From positions 59,514-123,513 of the forward strand of contig JAYZFC010000008.1 of the NCBI GenBank assembly GCA_036337035.1: DNA of 64,000 bases, given 5' to 3'. Below the pieces are notes generated by a model, which did no database searches, had not been told where the DNA came from, and saw only the letters and a program-made list of their open reading frames with translations. Source of the stretch: TMED78 sp036337035 (GTDB lineage Bacteria; Pseudomonadota; Gammaproteobacteria; Steroidobacterales; Rariloculaceae). Below are positions 8,418 to 17,174 of the stretch, one piece after another. Position 1 is the stretch's first letter, and the number at the start of each line of letters is the position of its first letter. The position numbers were made by a program, and so were the translations under genes.

Positions 8418-9548
8418 TTGGATTCCTTAAATCTAGCAATTGACCTAATAAAAAAACCATCAATTAGCCCAGATGACAAGGGATGTCAGGATATCATAGC
8501 AAGGCAGCTAGAAGATTCAGGCTTTATCATAGAAAATTTAAGATTTGGGTCGGTTGATAACCTGTGGTGTCATCATGGCAATAAAAATAAACCTACTTTG
8601 TGTTTTCTAGGTCATACTGATGTTGTTCCGGCAGGTTCGCTTAGTGAGTGGGATGTTCATCCATTCAAAGCAGAGATTAAAAACAACAAACTAATTGCAA
8701 GAGGCGCAGCAGATATGAAAGCAAGTTTAGCTGCAATGATCATTGCAGCTAAAAAATTTGTAAAAGACTTCCCTAATCATAATGGAAGTATTGCCTTCCT
8801 TATCACTAGTGATGAAGAGGGGGAAGCGGAAAATGGAACTAAAAAAGTTATGGAGACTCTATCCAAACGGAATGAGCAAATAACTTGGTGCGTAGTTGGA
8901 GAGCCTTCAAGTAACAATGTTTTGGGAGATACAATTCGAATAGGAAGAAGGGGAAGCCTCAGTGGATTACTTACATTATTTGGTACTCTAGGTCATGTTG
9001 CATATCCACTAGAATCTGAAAATGTAATGCATTCATTATCTAAATTTATAGAAAGTATAAATAAAGAGCCGCTTGATAATGGTAATAAATACTTTCCACC
9101 TACAACCTTTCAAATGGTAAATATTCATAGTGACTCAAAAGCCCCTAATGTTGTCCCTGATAAATTAACTTGTCGATTTAATTTTCGTTACTCTACAGAA
9201 TGGACATTAGCCTCGCTTAGTAAGCATGTTGAAGATATTCTTGAATCTTTAAAAATTAACTATGATATAACATGGAAGTCTGCTGGAGAGCCCTTTATTA
9301 CAAAAGAAGGTATCCTTTCTAAAGCTGTTATTGATTCTATCAAAGAAGAAACATCAATAATTGCAAAGCCATCAACAAGTGGTGGAACTTCAGATGGCAG
9401 GTTTGTTGCTCCTTATGGAGTTGATGTGGTTGAATTTGGACCAATTAATGAAACAATACATAAAGTAAATGAGTGCATAGAAATTACTGATATATCAAAA
9501 CTTGAAAATATCTATTACAGTATCTCAAAGAAAATTTTAGCTGACTAA
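8418..9548 (+). CDS. dapE: DapE, succinyl-diaminopimelate desuccinylase
   Basis: DapE hydrolyses N-succinyl-LL-diaminopimelate to diaminopimelate and succinate, feeding both lysine and peptidoglycan. The 376-residue protein is a di-zinc M20 peptidase-fold enzyme. Metal ligands are visible in GHTDVVPAG (His near 66) and ARGAADMKAS (Asp near 99), and the catalytic glutamate pair is in TSDEEGEAENG. The substrate-binding GRRGSLSG and STSGGTSDGRF segments are also present. The start is TTG at 8418, preceded by AGGAG 7 bases upstream; no in-frame ATG fits the conserved N-terminus. It is transcribed away from pstS and converges with dsbB, 10 bases beyond its stop. Confidence 0.96.
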   Translation: MDSLNLAIDLIKKPSISPDDKGCQDIIARQLEDSGFIIENLRFGSVDNLWCHHGNKNKPTLCFLGHTDVVPAGSLSEWDVHPFKAEIKNNKLIARGAADMKASLAAMIIAAKKFVKDFPNHNGSIAFLITSDEEGEAENGTKKVMETLSKRNEQITWCVVGEPSSNNVLGDTIRIGRRGSLSGLLTLFGTLGHVAYPLESENVMHSLSKFIESINKEPLDNGNKYFPPTTFQMVNIHSDSKAPNVVPDKLTCRFNFRYSTEWTLASLSKHVEDILESLKINYDITWKSAGEPFITKEGILSKAVIDSIKEETSIIAKPSTSGGTSDGRFVAPYGVDVVEFGPINETIHKVNECIEITDISKLENIYYSISKKILAD

Positions 9549-9558
9549 ATGATACTGA

Positions 9559-10071
9559 CTAGGATAAATAATTTTTTGTCTTCCAGTTTGCTAGATAAGA
9601 TATAAAAATAAGAAACAAAAAACAAATAAACACCCAGCTAGGCATAGATAGCCCTATAAAAGACCAATTGATAACAGCGCACTCACCTGAGCCAGTAAAA
9701 ATCATTCTTAATACCTCAAATATCGGAAAGGTATCAAGTAGATAGCCTAAACCAGGCCCGCAGCTAGGAATCTTATCTGGTGGTAGATTTTGAATATATA
9801 CATGCCTTGCAGATATACCCATACCTAGAAAACAAGTCGACGTAATCATTAAATGATAAATTTTTGCCATAATTTCTTTTGGAGAATGAATAGCACATAT
9901 TAAAAATAAAATACCAGCTAAAATCACTGCTATTCTCTGGAATATACAAAGAGGACAAGCTTCTAAATTTAAAATATATTGTGCATATAATGCATATAAA
10001 ATTAAGGATAAAGCAAAAACAAAACCTAAATAATTTAATGATCGACAACTAAAATTTAAATTAATTTTCAT
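9559..10071 (-). CDS. dsbB: DsbB, disulfide bond formation protein B
   Basis: DsbB is an inner-membrane protein that reoxidises periplasmic DsbA and passes electrons to quinone. The 170-residue sequence has four hydrophobic segments. The first cysteine pair is in ACPLC (residues 39 and 42) and the second periplasmic pair is in PSCGP and GECAV, matching the E. coli layout. The arginine after the CxxC motif (CIFQR) is conserved for quinone binding. It lies 14 bases after phoU as the last gene of phoB-phoR-phoU-dsbB, an unusual companion for phosphate control genes. Confidence 0.94.
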   Translation of the reverse strand: MKINLNFSCRSLNYLGFVFALSLILYALYAQYILNLEACPLCIFQRIAVILAGILFLICAIHSPKEIMAKIYHLMITSTCFLGMGISARHVYIQNLPPDKIPSCGPGLGYLLDTFPIFEVLRMIFTGSGECAVINWSFIGLSMPSWVFICFLFLIFISYLANWKTKNYLS

Positions 10072-10085
10072 GTAAAAGCTTAAAA

Positions 10086-10799
10086 CTATAAATCGTCAGG
10101 TAGGATGACTTTATTTATATCAGTATGACGAATATCTTTACCATGAACAATAAAGATTACATATTCACAAATATTTTTAACATGGTCTCCTATTCTTTCT
10201 AATGACCTAGCTACCCATGTCAAATCAATAACCCTTGAAATGAGCTTAGGATCCTCCATCATTATCGTAACACTATGACGACAAATAACTTCATATTCAT
10301 AGTCAATCTCTTCATCTGATCTATATATTTCTAGGGCTTTTTCAGCATCTAATCTAGCAAAACAATCTAAGCAGTCATGCAGCATAGCTTTGACTAATTT
10401 TGCTAAATTACGATGTTCTTTATAGTTTGAATCTGGCCTTTGATGGCTTGCTAGCCTAGCAGAAATAGATCCAATTTTTTCCGCCTCATCACCTATTCTT
10501 TCTAAATCTGTAATTGCTTTTATTATTCCAATAATAATCCTCAAATCAATGGCAGCAGGTGATCTTGTAGCAAGTATTCTGCTACACTCTTGATCAATTT
10601 CTACCTCTAATAAATTGATCTTATGATCATCTTTAGCAACTTTCAGTCCTAATTTGCTATCAGCATCTGAAAACGCTATGAGAGCACTATTTAGTTGTTC
10701 CTCAACAATACCACCCATACTCATAATTGAATTTTTTAAATTCTCTAGCTCTTCATTATATTGTCTAGAAGTATGCTGATTTAAATTATCTAATTCCAT
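10086..10799 (-). CDS. phoU: PhoU, negative regulator of phosphate signalling
   Basis: PhoU links the Pst transporter to the PhoR kinase and keeps the Pho regulon off when phosphate is plentiful. The 237-residue all-helical protein has two PhoU repeats. Each carries the metal-binding E/DxxxD-type pattern, seen as ITDLERIGDEAEKIG in the first and VARSLERIGDHVKNI in the second. It lies 13 bases after phoR and 14 bases before dsbB, all on the minus strand. In many gammaproteobacteria phoU closes the pst operon; here it is with phoB/phoR instead. Confidence 0.97.
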   Translation of the reverse strand: MELDNLNQHTSRQYNEELENLKNSIMSMGGIVEEQLNSALIAFSDADSKLGLKVAKDDHKINLLEVEIDQECSRILATRSPAAIDLRIIIGIIKAITDLERIGDEAEKIGSISARLASHQRPDSNYKEHRNLAKLVKAMLHDCLDCFARLDAEKALEIYRSDEEIDYEYEVICRHSVTIMMEDPKLISRVIDLTWVARSLERIGDHVKNICEYVIFIVHGKDIRHTDINKVILPDDL

Positions 10800-10812
10800 T
10801 TCAAAATCCTAT

Positions 10813-12111
10813 TTAATCAATTGATTTTATTCTTTTTTTAATAAAATAGCACCTAAATATACTTCCTTTTCCAATAGAGCTTTCAATTTTTAGAGAGCTA
10901 CCATGCCTTTTTAGTGCGTGCTTCACAATAGCTAGACCAAGACCAGCTCCTTTATTATCTAATTGAGACAAACCCTCTACTCTATAAAATCGTTCAGTTA
11001 TTCTTTCAATATGCTCTTCTAAAATTCCTACACCTGTATCTTCTACCTTAAACTCACCATCATTCTCTTTCAAAGACCATGTAACTTTTACAATTCCATC
11101 ACTCGGAGTAAATTTAACCGCATTGCTAATTAAATTATGAAAAATTGAATATATTTCAGTTTCATTACCAAGAATCTGGATATCCTTAGAAATATTAAAG
11201 GATAAAGATGCTATATTATTTTTTTCTGAAAATTCCTTCTCTATAGAAGATAAAATATTAAAAACATCAATAGCCTTATATTCTGCTTCATTTATAGTAG
11301 ACTCCATAATAGAGATCTGTATTAGATCATTTAGAATCTCAGTAATACGATCAACTTGAAATTGCATCTCAGCAATTGGTTTTTTCGATTTACTAGATAG
11401 GTCTTTAAATGAAGAAAGAATTTCTAGATACCCTGATATTACAGTTATTGGAGATCTTAGCTCATGAGAGGCATTAGCAACAAAGTCTCTTCTCATCACC
11501 TCTAAATTTAATTGATCTGTAATATCTCTAAAAATGATGAGGCGCTGATCAACACCATAAGGGATAAATCTTGCCTCTATCTCAATAGAATCATTAATTG
11601 GAGATGAAAAAATAATAGTATCTTTATCAGGTTTGTCTAGAAAATCAATAAAACTAGGAAGCCTAATTAAATTATCTATTTTTTGCCCAATATCTGAATT
11701 TAAATTAAATCCTAGCATTTTTTCTGCTGATGAATTAAACCACTCTATTTCATTATCTAAATTCAAAAGGACGGCTACATCAGTAATTGATCTAGTTGAT
11801 TGCCTTACTCCATCAATAACATCTATATAATCCTTTTTTCTTCTATCATAACTATTGATCATTTTATTCATATTATTGAAGATTTCTACCGACAATCCTT
11901 TTTGCCTATAGATAGGGACTTGTTTTTTTGATCTTAAACCCTTGTCTAAAAAATATAAGGTATACGATAGATAGGAACAGTAAAATAGACAAGTTAGGAA
12001 TAGTAGGATAAAAGAAATTAATAATGAATAAAATAATAAATAGCTAGATAAAAATAAAAAAAATAAAAATATAACTACTGATAAGAAGTGCTTAAACCAG
12101 TACGATCTCAT
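10813..12111 (-). CDS. phoR: PhoR, phosphate-regulon sensor histidine kinase
   Basis: PhoR phosphorylates PhoB under phosphate limitation. The 432-residue protein starts with a hydrophobic hairpin of two membrane segments (residues 9-54) and almost no periplasmic loop, as in E. coli PhoR. A linker and a PAS domain (about 105-200) follow, then the HisKA box NASHELRSP with phospho-acceptor His 216. The ATPase domain has the N box NLISNAVKFT, the G1 box VEDTGVGI and the G2 box GAGLGLAIVKHAL. Its start overlaps the phoB stop by 4 bases (ATGA), indicating translational coupling. Confidence 0.96.
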   Translation of the reverse strand: MRSYWFKHFLSVVIFLFFLFLSSYLLFYSLLISFILLFLTCLFYCSYLSYTLYFLDKGLRSKKQVPIYRQKGLSVEIFNNMNKMINSYDRRKKDYIDVIDGVRQSTRSITDVAVLLNLDNEIEWFNSSAEKMLGFNLNSDIGQKIDNLIRLPSFIDFLDKPDKDTIIFSSPINDSIEIEARFIPYGVDQRLIIFRDITDQLNLEVMRRDFVANASHELRSPITVISGYLEILSSFKDLSSKSKKPIAEMQFQVDRITEILNDLIQISIMESTINEAEYKAIDVFNILSSIEKEFSEKNNIASLSFNISKDIQILGNETEIYSIFHNLISNAVKFTPSDGIVKVTWSLKENDGEFKVEDTGVGILEEHIERITERFYRVEGLSQLDNKGAGLGLAIVKHALKRHGSSLKIESSIGKGSIFRCYFIKKRIKSID

Positions 12112-12797
12112 TTAACCTCTGACGAAAATCTATACCCAGAGCCTCTAACAGTTTGAATCATCCTATCACATCCTTCAATAGCTAATGAAGACCTAAGCCT
12201 TCTGATATGAACATCGATAGTTCTCTCATCTATATATATATTACGCCCCCATATATTATCGAGAAGTTGAGCTCTTGAGAACACTTTATTTTGGTTTTGA
12301 GTAAAAAAATTTAATATATTGTACTCTTTAGGTCCTAAACTTATTAACATGCCTTTTATATAAACTCTTTGACTTTCCCTATCTATCTTAAGCGAGCCTA
12401 CCTCAAATAGGTCTTTTTCTTTCTCAAATAATTTCCTTAAAGTAGCATTGATTCTTGCTTCTAGCTCTTTATATGAATAAGGCTTAGTAACATAATCATC
12501 AGCACCGCTATCTAATCCTAAAACTTTATCATCTTCAAGAGACCTAGCCGTTAGCATGATTACTGGAATAGAGGCTGAGATTTCATCTCTTTTAAATTCT
12601 CGAATTAATTCTATCCCACTAACATCTGGGAGCATCCAATCCATAAGAATTAAATCTGGCTTAAAATCAAAAATCAATGATTTTGCTTTTACTCCTGATA
12701 GAGCAACTGATGTCGAATAGCCTGAATTATCAAGATTAAAAACCAACATATTGGCTATTGATGAATCATCTTCTACAATAAGAATTTTCTTTTTCAT
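12108..12797 (-). CDS. phoB: PhoB, phosphate-regulon response regulator
   Basis: PhoB is the DNA-binding activator of the Pho regulon. The 229-residue protein has a receiver domain with acidic residues ED at 9-10, phospho-acceptor Asp 53 (LMDWMLPD), the conserved Thr in MLTARS and the Lys in VTKPYS. An OmpR-type winged-helix domain follows, with the recognition part around TIDVHIRRLRSSL and the C-terminal VRGSGYRF. No ribosome site is seen before the ATG. A Pho-box-like repeat 24 bases upstream suggests autoregulation, and the predicted -10 is so close to the ATG that the mRNA may be leaderless. Confidence 0.97.
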   Translation of the reverse strand: MKKKILIVEDDSSIANMLVFNLDNSGYSTSVALSGVKAKSLIFDFKPDLILMDWMLPDVSGIELIREFKRDEISASIPVIMLTARSLEDDKVLGLDSGADDYVTKPYSYKELEARINATLRKLFEKEKDLFEVGSLKIDRESQRVYIKGMLISLGPKEYNILNFFTQNQNKVFSRAQLLDNIWGRNIYIDERTIDVHIRRLRSSLAIEGCDRMIQTVRGSGYRFSSEVK

Positions 12798-12820
12798 AGT
12801 AAATATTATTTAATAAAATT

Positions 12821-12838
12821 ATTACAAATTTATTAAAA
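12821..12838 (-). promoter_or_regulatory. Pho-box-like direct repeat before phoB
   Basis: On the minus strand this reads TTTTAAT-AAAT-TTGTAAT, with 7-base units on an 11-base period as at pstS. The first unit differs from the second at two bases. AATAAT at 12805-12810, ten bases downstream, matches five of six positions of a -10 element. This fits PhoB autoactivation. Transcription would then start about at the phoB ATG. The repeat lies in the 51-base gap between tsaB and phoB. Confidence 0.72.
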
Positions 12839-12848
12839 AAATTTTAAT

Positions 12849-13523
12849 TTAATTGTTAATCCATGCTGAATTATCTCTAAAGTAGTTTGGTATTATATCA
12901 CCTGGGTTTAAATTTAGTCCTTTTTCATAATCTAGGATCGCCTTTGGAAATAAGTCCTTTGCATAAGGTCTAGAATCTGAAAAAATTCTATCTGCTTTAC
13001 TAGTGATATCCGAAAGTAAGTCATCATATATTTTAAAAGCGTTCCCTATACATATGTAGCTACTATCATCTAAGACAAAAATATCTTTAGGTCTAGATAG
13101 TTTTTCATCTATCAAGGGGAAGGCCACTCCTTGATTGATATTATACATTCCCCAAAAAATTTCATTCATCTTAGCATCAATACAAACCAAGACTTTATAT
13201 TCAGATACATATTTTTTATAGCCTTGAGCTAAGGTAGCTAAACTAGAAACAGGCAAAAGTGGTAAGGAGGCAGAATATCCGAGACCTTGAGCTAAAGCAG
13301 TTGCTACTCTGATACCAGTAAAGGATCCCGGACCTACTCCAAAAGCTATAGCATCAAGATCAGAGATACACATATTTCTCTCTATGAGCATTTCCTCAAT
13401 TAAAGGTAAAATCACTAGAGTCTGCTCTTTTGGTGTGTTTATAAGCCTCTGATCAACCTCTTCGCCAACTTTTAAAGCTACTGAGCCAATATCACTAGAA
13501 GTTTCAATGCCTAATAATTTCAT
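12849..13523 (-). CDS. tsaB: TsaB, tRNA t6A modification protein (YeaZ)
   Basis: TsaB is the scaffold partner of TsaD in the complex that makes N6-threonylcarbamoyladenosine at position 37 of ANN-decoding tRNAs. The 224-residue protein (E. coli 231) has the ASKHA-fold start LLGIETSSDIGSVAL, the family motif GVGPGSFTGIRVATALAQGL, and LPVSSLATLAQG. It lies upstream of phoB on the same strand, but the Pho-box-like repeat in the gap suggests phoB has its own promoter. The divergent neighbour is pckG, with about 119 bases shared between the two starts. Confidence 0.95.
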   Translation of the reverse strand: MKLLGIETSSDIGSVALKVGEEVDQRLINTPKEQTLVILPLIEEMLIERNMCISDLDAIAFGVGPGSFTGIRVATALAQGLGYSASLPLLPVSSLATLAQGYKKYVSEYKVLVCIDAKMNEIFWGMYNINQGVAFPLIDEKLSRPKDIFVLDDSSYICIGNAFKIYDDLLSDITSKADRIFSDSRPYAKDLFPKAILDYEKGLNLNPGDIIPNYFRDNSAWINN

Positions 13524-13642
13524 GCTATACCTAGATTTAACCCATTAAATAAAATTATACATTTATGTAAATAATTACTAAACATTTAAGAAAAATCATT
13601 GCATAATAACCACTTAAAATCATACATCAATTGGAAAAAATT

Positions 13643-15388
13643 ATGGCTTCAAGCCTAAACACACTTAATCAATGGGTAGATGAGATATGCAGTTTAACTG
13701 AGGCAGACTCTATCCACTGGTGTGATGGTAGCAAAGAAGAATTTGATAAGCTTGTTGAGGATATGATTAAAGATGGCAGTCTTCTAAAACTAAACGAAGA
13801 AAGCTTCCCAGAATGCTATTTACATAGATCAGATCCTGAAGATGTAGCTAGAGTAGAACATTTAACATATGTTTGTTCGAAAAATGAAGAAGATGCAGGG
13901 CAAAATAATAACTGGATGGAACCAGATATAGCTAAGAAAAAAATGCTTAACTTTTTCTCAGGCTGTATGAAATCAAGAACATTATATGTAATACCTTACT
14001 GTATGGGACCACTAAATTCTAATCTCTCAAGACATGGCGTAGAAATTACTGATAGTCCCTATGTTGTAATTAATATGTATCTTATGACAAGAATGGGGAA
14101 AGAAGCCTTATCTGAAATTGAAAAAAAAGGTACATTTGTTAAAGGTATTCACTCTACTGGAGAGCTAGATCCAAATAAAAGATTTATTATGCACTTCCCA
14201 GAAGACTTAACAATTATGAGCTATGGATCTGGTTATGGCGGTAATGCCTTATTAGGAAAAAAATGTCATGCCCTTAGGATAGCTAGCTACCAAGCAAGAA
14301 CAGAAGGATGGCTTGCAGAACACATGTTAATTGTTGGTATTGAAAACCCTCAGGGAGACGTTCATTATGCTGCATGTGCTTTTCCTTCAGCTTGTGGTAA
14401 AACTAACCTTGCTATGCTTATACCGCCTGAAAATTATAAAGGGTGGAAAGTTTGGACATTGGGAGATGATATAGCTTGGCTTCATCTTGATAAAGATGGT
14501 TACCTTAGAGCAATTAATCCTGAAGCTGGCTTATTTGGTGTTGTTCCAGGAACCAATCAAAAAACTAATAAAAATGCTTTTGAAACAATAAGAAAAAATA
14601 CAATTTTTACTAATGTTGGCATTACTGACAATAATGAACCTTGGTGGGAAGAAAAATTAGAAGGCAAACCTTCATTGGATTGGAAAGGTAATGAGTTTGA
14701 TAAAAATAATGGTCCTGCTGCCCATCCTAATTCAAGATTTACTGTTTCAGCTAAAAACAATCCTAGCTATTCAAATCTTTCTGAAGCTCCTGAAGGAGTC
14801 CCAATATCAGCTATAGTTTTTGGAGGTAGGAGAAAAGAATTAGCTCCACTTGTTTATCAAGCTAAAAGTTGGCGGCATGGTGTTCTTGTGGGTGCCAGTG
14901 TCGCTTCAGAAACAACTGCTGCTGCAACAGGTGAAGTTGGTGTGGTCAGAAGAGACCCAATGGCTATGAAACCTTTTTGTGGTTATAATTTTGCTGACTA
15001 TTGGTCTCACTGGTTAAGTTTCGCTAAAAAATCAAAAAACCTTCCAAAAATTTTTCATGTTAATTGGTTTAGAAAAAATCAAGATAATAAATTCTTATGG
15101 CCAGGATTTAGTGAAAATATGAGAGTTCTTGAATGGATCATTAACAGATGCAATGGAGAAGTTGATGCTATAGATAGTGCTATAGGCGACCTCCCTATAG
15201 AAAATGATATAAATACAGAAGGTCTGGAAATTTCAAAAAATGATCTACAAGAATTGTTATCAATTAATAGTAAAAATTGGCAAAAAGAATTAAATGAAGT
15301 TGGGGAATATCTAAATAGCTATGGAGAAAGGCTGCCAAAAGAGCTGCATGAAGAACTTAATAATGCAGTAGATAGATTATCTAAATAA
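13643..15388 (+). CDS. pckG: GTP-dependent phosphoenolpyruvate carboxykinase
   Basis: PckG converts oxaloacetate and GTP to phosphoenolpyruvate, CO2 and GDP, the entry step of gluconeogenesis. The protein is 581 residues from the ATG at 13643, close to the usual 600. The P-loop with the reactive cysteine is FPSACGKTNLAM (Cys near 251), and other family signatures are RRDPMAMKPFCGYN and the FGGRRKELAPLVYQ loop. An in-frame TTG at 13631 would add four residues, but GGA at 13633 is well placed as ribosome site for the ATG, so I chose the ATG. Most gammaproteobacteria use the unrelated ATP-dependent PckA; the GTP type is less common. It converges with the methyltransferase gene after 3 bases. Confidence 0.96.
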   Translation: MASSLNTLNQWVDEICSLTEADSIHWCDGSKEEFDKLVEDMIKDGSLLKLNEESFPECYLHRSDPEDVARVEHLTYVCSKNEEDAGQNNNWMEPDIAKKKMLNFFSGCMKSRTLYVIPYCMGPLNSNLSRHGVEITDSPYVVINMYLMTRMGKEALSEIEKKGTFVKGIHSTGELDPNKRFIMHFPEDLTIMSYGSGYGGNALLGKKCHALRIASYQARTEGWLAEHMLIVGIENPQGDVHYAACAFPSACGKTNLAMLIPPENYKGWKVWTLGDDIAWLHLDKDGYLRAINPEAGLFGVVPGTNQKTNKNAFETIRKNTIFTNVGITDNNEPWWEEKLEGKPSLDWKGNEFDKNNGPAAHPNSRFTVSAKNNPSYSNLSEAPEGVPISAIVFGGRRKELAPLVYQAKSWRHGVLVGASVASETTAAATGEVGVVRRDPMAMKPFCGYNFADYWSHWLSFAKKSKNLPKIFHVNWFRKNQDNKFLWPGFSENMRVLEWIINRCNGEVDAIDSAIGDLPIENDINTEGLEISKNDLQELLSINSKNWQKELNEVGEYLNSYGERLPKELHEELNNAVDRLSK

Positions 15389-15391
15389 AAA

Positions 15392-16213
15392 CTACTTCTC
15401 TGCTACTATATAGGCAATCCACCCTGGATCTGCTTCTCCTTTTGATTCTTCATAAAACTCTCCACTACCCTCACCTTCATCATCCTCTCCTTCCCAGTAA
15501 ACCCTAACATTATTAAAGCCTGAATCAATTAGCACTTCTCTTATTTCAGGCAAAGACCATAATCTCCAATAATAACTAAAAGCTTTCTTTATTTTTGAGC
15601 CATCAGGAAATTTAAAATCTATATGGCATATAATATTTCCAGTAACAGGCTCATATGATGATTGGCGCCATATATAAGTAAAACCATCACATTTAGTTTT
15701 TTCTTTAAGAACTTCGTATGCCTCAGAACCTCCATATGCATCTAAAAATAAAAGTCCGTCATCAACTAATGAGTTATGGACAGTAATAAAATACTCTCTT
15801 AACTGTTGGCGAGACTTAAATGCCCAGTAACTAAAATTAAATGCGCCAACTAAGTCAACCTTATTAGTATTAACTTTCATTACATCTTGATTAATCAAAG
15901 TAACTCTTGGCCTATCGATTTCTGGTAAATGATTTATCCTATTTTTCTTACCCCAATCTAGCACCTTCTGATCAATATCAACACCAATAGCATACCTATC
16001 TGAGGATCCTCTGACCCATGCACAACAAAGACTTGCTGTCCCACAAAAATCTTCACGAAATGTTTTTGCTGATCTATTTCTAAGAGCTAAAAAAGTCGAC
16101 TCAATAAATTCAACTTCATTATCAACGCTTTGAACAGCCTCTTCATACAATTCATGAATATCAGCATTTTTGGCCATACTTATTTCTGGGCTGTTATGTT
16201 TATTGTTTTTCAA
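15392..16213 (-). CDS. Class I SAM-dependent methyltransferase, substrate unknown
   Basis: The 273-residue protein has a Rossmann-type methyltransferase core. Motif I is poorly glycine-rich (REDFCGTASLCCAW) and is followed by the acidic SAM-ribose residue in GVDIDQKVLDWG and by VDLVGAFNFSYW as a motif IV equivalent. This REDFCGTA type is a recognisable but uncharacterised family. The reading frame starts at TTG (16213) with a good GAGAG five bases upstream inside dusA; the ATG at 16177 (MAKNADIHELYEEAVQ) lies where homologues usually begin but lacks a clear ribosome site. The TTG start overlaps dusA by 14 bases. It is the last gene of gltX-manC-dusA-methyltransferase. Confidence 0.75.
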   Translation of the reverse strand: MKNNKHNSPEISMAKNADIHELYEEAVQSVDNEVEFIESTFLALRNRSAKTFREDFCGTASLCCAWVRGSSDRYAIGVDIDQKVLDWGKKNRINHLPEIDRPRVTLINQDVMKVNTNKVDLVGAFNFSYWAFKSRQQLREYFITVHNSLVDDGLLFLDAYGGSEAYEVLKEKTKCDGFTYIWRQSSYEPVTGNIICHIDFKFPDGSKIKKAFSYYWRLWSLPEIREVLIDSGFNNVRVYWEGEDDEGEGSGEFYEESKGEADPGWIAYIVAEK

Positions 16214-17174
16214 TTAATCTCTCATTTTGATTAAATATTTTCTCTAACGAATCTATCTTCTCTATTTTTTTTGATAAAGAATTCTTCCAATATCTTGATC
16301 CTGGTAAACCAAAATATAACCCTATTAAGTGCCTAGTCATTAAAGTTATAGGAGTACCTGAACTAACCTCTTCTTTCATATAAGCAAGATACTTAAGACC
16401 TAAATTTTTTCTCGACATTATACTACTTTCACTATTAAAAAATACTTTTTCTAGTTCTTTTAGAAAGAATGGGTTCTTATAAGCAGCTCTTCCGATCATC
16501 ACTCCATCAACATGTTTAAGTTGATCTAGAGCGTTACTTTGATCTCCTATTCCTCCATTTATCACTATCTCTATTTCAGGAAAATCTTTTTTTATTCTAT
16601 AGACTTTATTGTACTCTAGTTCTGGTATATTCCTGTTCTGCTTTGGTGAAAATCCTGAAAGTATAGCTTTTCTAGCATGAATCAATACTGTCTTACACCC
16701 TGAGCTAGTTATGACATTAATAAAATTATGAAGAAAATCATAACTATCATTATTATCAATTCCTACTCTAGTTTTTACTGTTACAGGTATATCTACTTTA
16801 TTTTTTATCTGATCAATACTTTCAGCAACAAGATGTGCAGAATTCATTAGGCATGCTCCAAAATTACCTGACTTTACTCGATCACTTGGACACCCAACAT
16901 TTAAATTTATTTCATCATAACCATAATCCTCAGCAATAATTGATGCATTAGATAAATCATTGGAATTGCTACCACCTAACTGTATAGCAATTGGGTGTTC
17001 TATTTCATTGTACTTAATAAGATTCTTCCTTCCATTTATTATAGCTAGAGGGGTAATCATCTCTGTATATAAAAAAGAATTTGGTGACAATAAGCGAAAT
17101 AGAAATCTACAATGCCTATCAGTTCTATCCATCATAGGAGCAACACATAATTTGTGCTTATTAGTATTAATCAT
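16200..17174 (-). CDS. dusA: DusA, tRNA-dihydrouridine synthase A
   Basis: DusA is a flavoenzyme that reduces uridines 20 and 20a in the D-loop of tRNAs. The 324-residue TIM-barrel protein begins with the family start CVAPMMDRTDRHCRFLFRLL. It has YTEMITPLAI, the substrate/FMN segment QLGGSNSNDL and the catalytic cysteine in NVGCPSDRVKSGNFGACLM. The NVGCPSDRV form together with FGACLM identifies DusA rather than DusB or DusC. Its ATG overlaps the manC stop by 4 bases (ATGA). Confidence 0.96.
   Translation of the reverse strand: MINTNKHKLCVAPMMDRTDRHCRFLFRLLSPNSFLYTEMITPLAIINGRKNLIKYNEIEHPIAIQLGGSNSNDLSNASIIAEDYGYDEINLNVGCPSDRVKSGNFGACLMNSAHLVAESIDQIKNKVDIPVTVKTRVGIDNNDSYDFLHNFINVITSSGCKTVLIHARKAILSGFSPKQNRNIPELEYNKVYRIKKDFPEIEIVINGGIGDQSNALDQLKHVDGVMIGRAAYKNPFFLKELEKVFFNSESSIMSRKNLGLKYLAYMKEEVSSGTPITLMTRHLIGLYFGLPGSRYWKNSLSKKIEKIDSLEKIFNQNERLIEKQ

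Noticed and set aside
9773..10048. Second minus-strand frame overlapping dsbB
   Set aside because: It is an out-of-phase shadow of dsbB; dsbB has the conserved cysteines and the right length.
13631..13642. TTG start for PEP carboxykinase
   Set aside because: The in-frame ATG at 13643 has a GGA ribosome site at the proper distance, while the TTG would overlap that site.
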